A stretch of 64,000 nt of DNA from Callipepla californica brunnescens (taxonomy: Eukaryota > Chordata > Aves > Galliformes > Odontophoridae): contig JALIRH010000010.1 in NCBI GenBank assembly GCA_023055505.1, forward strand, positions 3,597,501-3,661,500. Reading direction: 5' to 3'. The notes under the pieces are model-generated. The model was not told where the DNA came from. It saw only the letters and a list, made by a program, of their open reading frames with translations, and did no database searches. The translations under genes were made by a program, and so were the position numbers. Below are positions 63,019-64,000 of the stretch, one piece after another (within the stretch, counting starts at the first letter, position 1; each line of letters begins with the position of its first letter).

Positions 63019-64000
63019 CTTGGGAGGTGTGATGCAGCCCTGTGAACTCTGAACTCATCAGAAGCCTACAAAAACAGCAACGAAGGGAAGAAGAATTTCA
63101 TTAAGGCCTCCTCAGAGGTGGCAGTGTCTGCCGAAAGAAAAGGCAGGGGTTGTTTTGCTTCTCAAGGAAACAAGCGTACATCTACAAGGGGCTGCCAAGC
63201 AGAAGGTGCTTTGTTTGGTTGTTACAACAATTTCTTTAATGGTAAACATAGCATATACTTTTACACCATGAGCTATCAAACAAAAATGATGTTGGTTCAG
63301 AGGGGCCCTGCTCTTTCTGCTTAGAACTGCTCTCAGTCTTGCAGATTTGCTTCTAATGGTGACAGCATTGCTATAGCCAGGCTTTGGCATCTGTACGTGT
63401 TTCTTCTTCCTCAAGAAGAAGAATTTGAAGCACTTGGGGAGGAAAGGGCTGTTCTTTACTGTATCTGAAGGCATGTCAGGTGGAGGTTCATATAAGAGAC
63501 TCCCCAGGCTGGTGGTTTGTGCTGTGAGCAGCTCCCTAAGAGCAGACTGCAGCAAGCATGGCTGGCAGGTGGGAAGAATGAATCCTTAAGAAGATAAATC
63601 AGATTTGACATGCTGTACTGGTCATAAAGGGGAAGCAAAGCACCATCTTTTGCAGCATGTGCATTTGCATGCCCAACACCCACCTGAGTCACTGAGGAAA
63701 TGAGGTGCAGAAGGTGGGATGGTCACGAGGATATCCTTCATGAAATTTCCCCTGGTCATGCTATCCAGTAGCTGGCTTTGGGCAGAGTTATCGGAGTTTT
63801 GCCAGCTTTTGCTCACATGATAGTTACAGTGATCATTGGTTAGATCTATGATATTGTTATTGTCAAGGATGTCAAAAAAAGCCCCATATTATCTTCTAGG
63901 GCTTTCCATGCCAAGGGGACCTGCCATGAGAGACATGCCCTGTCTCTCAGCCCAACTCCTCCTCCAAATGCTATCCCAGTCTCTAAGGAGTACTTTCAAA

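Larger units (their letters stand above)
1..64000 (+). other. PARD3B: Interior of PARD3B gene (3' part), mostly intron
   Basis: The two recognisable exons are both on the + strand and encode consecutive parts of the PARD3B C-terminal tail. I found no first exon, CpG-island promoter, PDZ-encoding exon or terminal exon. The window therefore seems to begin in one intron and end in another. PARD3B is a relative of the polarity scaffold PAR-3 that localises to tight junctions; its PDZ domains are encoded far upstream of this segment. The gene is very large in vertebrates, so two exons in 64 kb is expected. That the whole window belongs to one gene is an inference: a nested or antisense gene cannot be excluded, but none is supported. 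Confidence 0.75.
53204..64000 (+). other. PARD3B: Intron downstream of exon B, part 2
   Basis: No exon is recognised up to the window end. The stretch has possible ancient repeat relics at 53271 and 55031, complex AT-rich segments near 53455-53920 and 57405-58620, a long T tract at 61921 and a hairpin with steroid-receptor-type half-sites at 62814-63018. The longest open frame is 147 codons, antisense, at 63112-63555; it has no recognisable family and no splice support. Confidence 0.6.

Noticed and set aside
63112..63555. Longest open frame in the window (147 codons, minus strand)
   Set aside because: No recognisable domain or family, lysine-rich stretch reflects a local CTTCTTCTTCC run, no acceptor/donor pair, and a length that can occur by chance in this much sequence.
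1..64000. CR1 retrotransposons or endogenous retrovirus copies, expected in a bird genome
   Set aside because: I saw no CR1 3' end with its short tandem ATTCTATG-type repeat, no LTR pair and no reverse-transcriptase motif. Short degenerate fragments may still be missed without a library search.

Overview
The window looks like an intronic stretch of a large vertebrate gene, probably from a bird. The evidence is sparse short exons with clean GT/AG boundaries, long homopolymer tracts and microsatellites, no operon-like gene density, and no mammalian Alu or L1 sequence that I can recognise. The bird assignment is an inference. It rests partly on a few weak, very old interspersed repeats of a kind seen in birds, crocodilians and turtles. 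I see no bacterial, phage, CRISPR or plasmid features.

Only two coding exons can be supported, both on the + strand. They lie at 22674-22809 and 41724-41803 and join in frame across an 18.9-kb intron. Together they encode a segment containing DRIQKLRKEYHQARREG, then YEDDEGR, then EGMERQYASLPR. This matches the disordered C-terminal tail of the cell-polarity scaffold PARD3B, the Par-3 beta paralogue. PARD3 itself has a diverged QRQYSSLPR-like version of the last motif. The rest of the PARD3B tail and all of its PDZ domains are absent, so the window appears to sit wholly inside the 3' part of the gene.

Layout: 1-22673 is intron, 22674-22809 is exon A, 22810-41723 is intron, 41724-41803 is exon B, and 41804-64000 is intron. 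The introns hold poly(A)/poly(T) tracts, an (AT)n and a (TTTA)n microsatellite, a perfect 2 x 53-bp tandem duplication, short perfect inverted repeats, and several motif-dense segments that could be regulatory.

The most interesting observation is that the reading frame of exon A does not close at its splice donor. It stays open for 133 further codons into the intron, to a TGA at 23209-23211, and an AATAAA follows about 300 nt later at 23516. This could be an alternative PARD3B C-terminus made by intron retention or intronic polyadenylation, or it could be chance. RNA data would decide. I could not identify a wholly new system in this window.
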